From positions 1 through 7,366 of the forward strand of contig QNAP01000086.1 in the NCBI GenBank assembly GCA_003641795.1: a stretch of DNA of 7,366 bases, in the 5' to 3' direction. Source of the DNA: Thermotogae bacterium (GTDB taxonomy: Bacteria; Thermotogota; Thermotogae; UBA12178). Both the position numbers and the translations under genes were made by a program. The notes beneath the pieces are model-generated. The model was not told where the DNA came from, searched no databases, and was given only the letters and a program-made list of their open reading frames with translations. This document shows positions 4,731-7,366 of this stretch, piece after piece. The number at the start of each line of letters is the position of its first letter. Positions within the stretch are counted from its first letter, which is position 1.

Positions 4731-6866
4731 TCATTTCCTCCTGATACGTTCAACTCCGGGAACCGACTTTACGTTGTTCATTATCTCTTCAAGGTGGGAA
4801 GCATCCCTCACAAGGATTTGGAGCTTCAGAAAAGCGATATTCGGATCCTTCTTCTCAACCTCGAGCTTTTCGATGTTCATTCTTTCCAGATAATCTACGA
4901 TCTGCGCTAAAGTCCCTGGCCTTGCCTCTATCATGAGAACCGTTGGGAAATACGGCTCGTCCAACGCTTCATAAGCCCACGTCACGTCTACCGTACGATC
5001 GGACGATATCTTTTTGACGTTCTTGCAGGTGGTTTTATGTATGGTTATACCACGACGATTTACAACACCCACAATTCTATCACCGGGGATAGGATTACAA
5101 CATTTAGCTATGATCACGTCGATGCCAACTAGACCTTCAACAACAACTGGAGAATGCTTCAGTGCTTTGGGCGATCGCCGCTTTCTCTTCCTTTCCTGAA
5201 TGGGGTCTAAAACCCTCAACAAATCGAAGTACGTGATGGACCCTTCACCCAGCCGAACGATCAGGTCATCGGTAGAGCCTATGCCGTTACGAACCATGAA
5301 TGCTTTGATTTTTTCATCGTTCAGGATTTCGTCCACAGCCATGTTTTTTCGCTTGGAAAGTCTTCGCAAGATTTCTTTCCCTTGTTCCACCAGTTCTTGG
5401 TGGTACTTCTCCTTGAAGAACTTCCTTATCTTTGCCCTCGTTCTCGGTGAACGCGCGTGCTTAAGCCAATCAAGTGATGGCCCAGGGCTATTTTTGTTTA
5501 CGATGATTTCTACCACATCACCCGTTTGAAGTTCGTAATCTATCGGTACCAGCCTGCCGTTGACCTTCGCCCCTGCAAAGTGATGCCCTACCTCTGTATG
5601 GATGGTATAAGCAAAGTCTATGGGAGTCGAACCCTTTGGAAGGTGCCTCGGTTCTCCTTTAGGTGTGAAAACGAAGACTTCGTCCATCTGTAGTTCTGTC
5701 TCCAGATCTTTCAAATAGGAAAGCCCACTGATGACATCGTTCTGCCATTCCACCAAACGAGCAATCCATTTGTTTCCGGCAGTCAACCCATCTTTGTAGG
5801 CCCAATGCGCTGCGAGACCATACTCCGCTTCTTCGTGCATCTTCTTGCTACGGATTTGTATCTCCAGATATTCGCCCCGCTCGGTGATCACCGTGGTGTG
5901 GAGCGATTTGTACCCGTTGGATTTGGGAACGGCTATGTAGTCTTTAAAGCGCCCCGGAACGGGACTCCAGATGCTGTGCACAACACCCAAAGCGTTGTAA
6001 CAAGATGCTTCGTCCCTCGTTATCACTCTCAGCGCGATCAGATCGTATATCTCATCAAAGCTCCGCTGCTTTTCTGTCATCTTCTTCCAAATGCTGTAGA
6101 AATGCTTTACTCGCCCATTAACCGTTGCACGAATTCCCTTCTCGCGCATGGCCCCTTCCAGTGCCTCCTTGTAATGTTCTGTGATCTCCATCCGTTCTTC
6201 CAGCTTCCTGGATACGAGAGATTTCAACAACCGGTATTCGTGCGGATAGAGGAACTTGAAGGACAAGTCTTCCAGCTCCCACATGATCCGGTGAATACCG
6301 AGTTTATGGGCAATGGGGGCATAGATTTTGAGCGTCTCCCTGGCCTTCTTCTGAATCTTTTCAGGATCTTTCACATAATGAAGCGTACGCATGTTGTGGA
6401 GCCTATCGCACAGCTTCACCAGTATTACCCTGATGTCACTGGCCATGGCGAGAATCATCTTTTGAAGAGTGGCCAGCTTCATATAAGAAGAAAGGCTTTC
6501 GTCCTCTATCTTGTCCTCTATCTTCAGTTCGCTTATCTTACTGACTCCGTCAACTATCCTGGCAATTTCCGGTCCAAATTCTTCCTCTATTCCCTGAGGG
6601 GTGTAACCTTTGTCACCACAGTCTTCGACCACGTCATGCAAAAGGGCAGCGGCTATGGAGATGGTATCTAACTTCAGTCCAGCCACTATTTTAGCTACTT
6701 CCGCAACGTGAGTGAAGAATTCATCACCGGAATCACGAAACTGACCTTCGTGAGCAACACGCGCGTAGTCATACGCGCGTGTTAAAAGCTCAACTTCTTC
6801 TTCGGATAATCGCCTCTCAAGGATCCCCTCGATCTCTTTAACGAAGTCCGAAACTACTGCTATCAA
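4731..6866 (-). CDS. rel: Bifunctional (p)ppGpp synthetase/hydrolase, long RelA/SpoT homolog
   Basis: This 711-aa protein makes (p)ppGpp from ATP and GDP/GTP during amino-acid starvation and degrades it in good conditions. Domains in order: HD hydrolase with His53, His77-Asp78, Glu81-Asp82 and Asp154/Asn158 in KLCDRLHNMR, so hydrolysis should be intact; synthetase (about 245-355) with GRVKHFYS, YDLIALR, RFKDYIAVPKSNGYKSLHT, EIQIR and AEYGLAAHW; TGS (about 395-456) with FAYTIHTEVGHH; a helical stretch; a zinc-finger/conserved-Cys region with AKCCNPIPGD, His610 and Cys614; and a C-terminal ACT domain (about 640-708). Differences from common consensus are GRVKH for GRPKH, KLCDR for KLADR and VGHH for VGHR. 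The loop ahead of KLCDR is about ten residues longer than in the Streptococcus enzyme and holds a KIED-KIED duplication. Start is TTG: an in-frame TAA lies six codons upstream, and GGGAG sits 7 nt before it. It heads the rel-dtd operon. Confidence 0.96.
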   Translation of the reverse strand: MIAVVSDFVKEIEGILERRLSEEEVELLTRAYDYARVAHEGQFRDSGDEFFTHVAEVAKIVAGLKLDTISIAAALLHDVVEDCGDKGYTPQGIEEEFGPEIARIVDGVSKISELKIEDKIEDESLSSYMKLATLQKMILAMASDIRVILVKLCDRLHNMRTLHYVKDPEKIQKKARETLKIYAPIAHKLGIHRIMWELEDLSFKFLYPHEYRLLKSLVSRKLEERMEITEHYKEALEGAMREKGIRATVNGRVKHFYSIWKKMTEKQRSFDEIYDLIALRVITRDEASCYNALGVVHSIWSPVPGRFKDYIAVPKSNGYKSLHTTVITERGEYLEIQIRSKKMHEEAEYGLAAHWAYKDGLTAGNKWIARLVEWQNDVISGLSYLKDLETELQMDEVFVFTPKGEPRHLPKGSTPIDFAYTIHTEVGHHFAGAKVNGRLVPIDYELQTGDVVEIIVNKNSPGPSLDWLKHARSPRTRAKIRKFFKEKYHQELVEQGKEILRRLSKRKNMAVDEILNDEKIKAFMVRNGIGSTDDLIVRLGEGSITYFDLLRVLDPIQERKRKRRSPKALKHSPVVVEGLVGIDVIIAKCCNPIPGDRIVGVVNRRGITIHKTTCKNVKKISSDRTVDVTWAYEALDEPYFPTVLMIEARPGTLAQIVDYLERMNIEKLEVEKKDPNIAFLKLQILVRDASHLEEIMNNVKSVPGVERIRRK
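4737..4742 (-). promoter_or_regulatory. Ribosome binding site that decides the dtd start
   Basis: AGGAGG is formed by the last two Arg codons of rel, four bases before its stop is complete, and is 10 nt from the TTG at 4726. It lies downstream of the alternative TTG at 4753, which excludes that one. The arrangement suggests that ribosomes finishing rel reinitiate at dtd. Confidence 0.65.
6501..6524. repeat. Perfect 12-bp tandem duplication inside rel
   Basis: The 12-mer GTCCTCTATCTT (plus strand) occurs twice in a row at 6501-6512 and 6513-6524 without mismatch. It stays in frame and encodes K-I-E-D twice (Rel residues 115-122) in the loop between the HDxxED motif and KLCDR of the hydrolase domain. 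The perfect identity suggests a recent slippage duplication or a site that can vary between strains. Confidence 0.9.
6756..6783. repeat. Perfect inverted repeat (12-bp stem, 4-nt loop) in the 5' part of rel
   Basis: The arms AACACGCGCGTA (6756-6767) and TACGCGCGTGTT (6772-6783) are exact reverse complements separated by GTCA. In the rel mRNA the stem starts about 83 nt after the first base of the initiation codon and encodes T-R-A-Y-D-Y-A-R-V, a mirror-like peptide. No T-run follows on either strand, so it is not an intrinsic terminator. It could fold as a stable hairpin in mRNA; any function is inferred. Confidence 0.9.
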
Positions 6867-6873
6867 ACTTTCA

Positions 6874-6878
6874 CTCCC
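6874..6878 (-). promoter_or_regulatory. Ribosome binding site of rel
   Basis: GGGAG lies 7 nt before the TTG start at 6866, within the first bases of the transcript predicted from the -10 element. It supports the TTG, since no ATG or GTG is available between it and the in-frame TAA at 6884-6882. Confidence 0.6.
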
Positions 6879-6883
6879 GCTTT

Positions 6884-6892
6884 ATTATATCA
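6884..6892 (-). promoter_or_regulatory. Extended -10 promoter for the rel operon
   Basis: On the minus strand TGATATAAT is a perfect extended -10 element (TGnTATAAT). No good -35 hexamer is found 16-19 bp upstream, which is typical of extended -10 promoters. Transcription would start near 6880-6877, leaving a leader of only about 11-14 nt with the ribosome binding site at its very 5' end. A short inverted repeat, TCAC-TTG-GTGA (6890-6900), overlaps the upstream edge of the element and could be an operator, though 4-bp arms are weak evidence. Confidence 0.65.
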
Positions 6893-7006
6893 CCAAGTGA
6901 CGCTGGGGTATCTCGAACAAGCCAACAGATCCGAACCGAATCCGTCTACCTTCCACCATGAAGATGAAGAGCAGCCAATAGTTTCTGGGACTCTGTGAAG
7001 CCCTCT

Positions 7007-7366
7007 TTAACCTTCACAAGAGTTTTCATGATCTATGAGACTTGCGATCTCGGGCTCATCGCCACAAACAGGACACTTCTCATTCCTCTTTACATCTATG
7101 GTGAAGAATTCAAAAGTCAAACCATAGAAGACGAGCAATTTGCCGGTGAGAAGGCCTCCCACTCCTGCTGAATACTTGATAACTTCCATCGCCTGAAGGG
7201 ATTCTATCGTCCCACACGTGGCTCCCGGGATTCCCGCTTCGCGGCATGATGGAACCGTCCCGGGTGTAGAAGGTTTTTCCAAAACACACCTATAACAAGC
7301 GCTGACCTTTGGAAGGATGGTCATCAACAGCCCTTCAAACCTGGGAACGGCACCACGCGATAAGGG
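7007..7366 (-). CDS. MoeB/ThiF/HesA-family adenylyltransferase, C-terminal part
   Basis: The frame is open to the right edge, so only the last 119 residues are visible. Members of this E1-like family adenylate the C-terminal glycine of a small ubiquitin-fold sulfur carrier (MoaD or ThiS) for molybdopterin or thiamine synthesis. Visible features are GAVPRFEG at the edge, a CYRC motif and a CPVC motif that together would bind zinc, PSCREAGIPG in the crossover region, and SLQAMEVIK, nearly identical to the E. coli MoeB segment. The nucleotide-binding Rossmann part lies outside the window. A Cys sits at the TCG that replaces a hydrophobic residue common in relatives, and Glu replaces Gly in the usual GVIGSLQA. 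Choosing between MoeB, ThiF and other relatives is not possible from this part, and no carrier protein gene is seen nearby, so no symbol is assigned. It probably ends a separate transcription unit. Confidence 0.85.
   Translation of the reverse strand, partial: PLSRGAVPRFEGLLMTILPKVSACYRCVLEKPSTPGTVPSCREAGIPGATCGTIESLQAMEVIKYSAGVGGLLTGKLLVFYGLTFEFFTIDVKRNEKCPVCGDEPEIASLIDHENSCEG

Larger units (their letters stand above)
6867..7006 (-). other. Intergenic spacer between the MoeB/ThiF-like gene and rel
   Basis: This is the only real spacer in the window (140 bp). The rel promoter occupies its downstream end. Near the upstream gene's stop there is an imperfect pairing of GGGCT with AGTCCC around 6985-7001 but no T-run, so it is not convincing as a terminator. 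A TTCGG tandem pair occurs around 6931-6941. The absence of a clear terminator leaves some read-through from the upstream gene into rel possible. Confidence 0.5.

Noticed and set aside
4274..4753. A longer Dtd starting at the TTG at 4753.
   Set aside because: The AGGAGG site lies downstream of that codon, the nine extra residues have no family counterpart, and the shorter start gives the expected MRAVIQRV N-terminus.
5477..5499. A short hairpin (ATGGCC/GGCTAT, one G-T pair) followed by TTTTTGTTT on the plus strand, resembling an intrinsic terminator antisense to rel.
   Set aside because: The stem is short and weak, it lies in the coding region for conserved NKNSPGPSLDWL, and no plus-strand gene is present that it could terminate.
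5805..6671. A 288-codon open frame on the plus strand opposite rel.
   Set aside because: It is fully antisense to a clear rel gene, has no family motifs and reads as a codon-bias shadow of the HD and synthetase domains.
6946..7017. A 23-codon minus-strand ORF starting with GTG at the end of the MoeB/ThiF-like gene and running into the spacer.
   Set aside because: It has no ribosome binding site, no recognisable motif and no Gly-Gly ending typical of a sulfur carrier (it ends G-G-R and is far too short). It is probably chance.

Overview
The window is a dense block of bacterial genes, all transcribed on the minus strand (right to left). The best guess for the source is a thermophile of the Thermotogae. 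From memory, the aminotransferase resembles Thermotoga maritima TM1698 and the antiterminator-like protein resembles TM1436. Base composition is intermediate, junctions are very tight, starts are rarely ATG and Shine-Dalgarno (SD) sequences are strong, which all fit. Genus and species cannot be fixed from the sequence alone.

Layout in order of transcription: (1) 7366-7007, C-terminal part of a MoeB/ThiF/HesA-type adenylyltransferase that runs off the right edge. (2) 7006-6867, a 140-bp spacer with an extended -10 promoter for rel. (3) 6866-4731, long-form bifunctional (p)ppGpp synthetase/hydrolase Rel. (4) 4726-4274, D-aminoacyl-tRNA deacylase Dtd. (5) 4254-3058, class I/II PLP aminotransferase. 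(6) 3064-2093, DppB/OppB-type permease. (7) 2083-566, DppC/OppC-type permease enlarged by a long extracytoplasmic insertion. (8) 559-29, GlpP-family glycerol-3-phosphate-responsive antiterminator. (9) 29-1, the first nine codons of another probable gene.

From rel onward the junctions range from a 7-nt overlap to a 19-nt gap, so rel to glpP and beyond probably form one transcription unit read from the promoter near 6884-6892. No internal promoter or terminator was recognised within it. The pairing rel-dtd is a familiar one (B. subtilis relA and yrvI). The addition of an aminotransferase, a peptide/oligosaccharide-type permease pair without ATPases or binding protein, and glpP is less ordinary. 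A reasonable but unproven reading is that starvation signalling, tRNA proofreading, amino-acid interconversion and nutrient uptake are co-expressed.

The most unusual signals are a perfect 12-bp inverted repeat with a 4-nt loop early in the rel coding sequence, a perfect 12-bp tandem duplication in the Rel hydrolase domain, the large insertion in the OppC-type permease, and the fact that all six complete genes appear to start with TTG or GTG. No tRNA, rRNA, CRISPR array, insertion sequence or other mobile element was seen. No intergenic stretch exceeds 140 bp.
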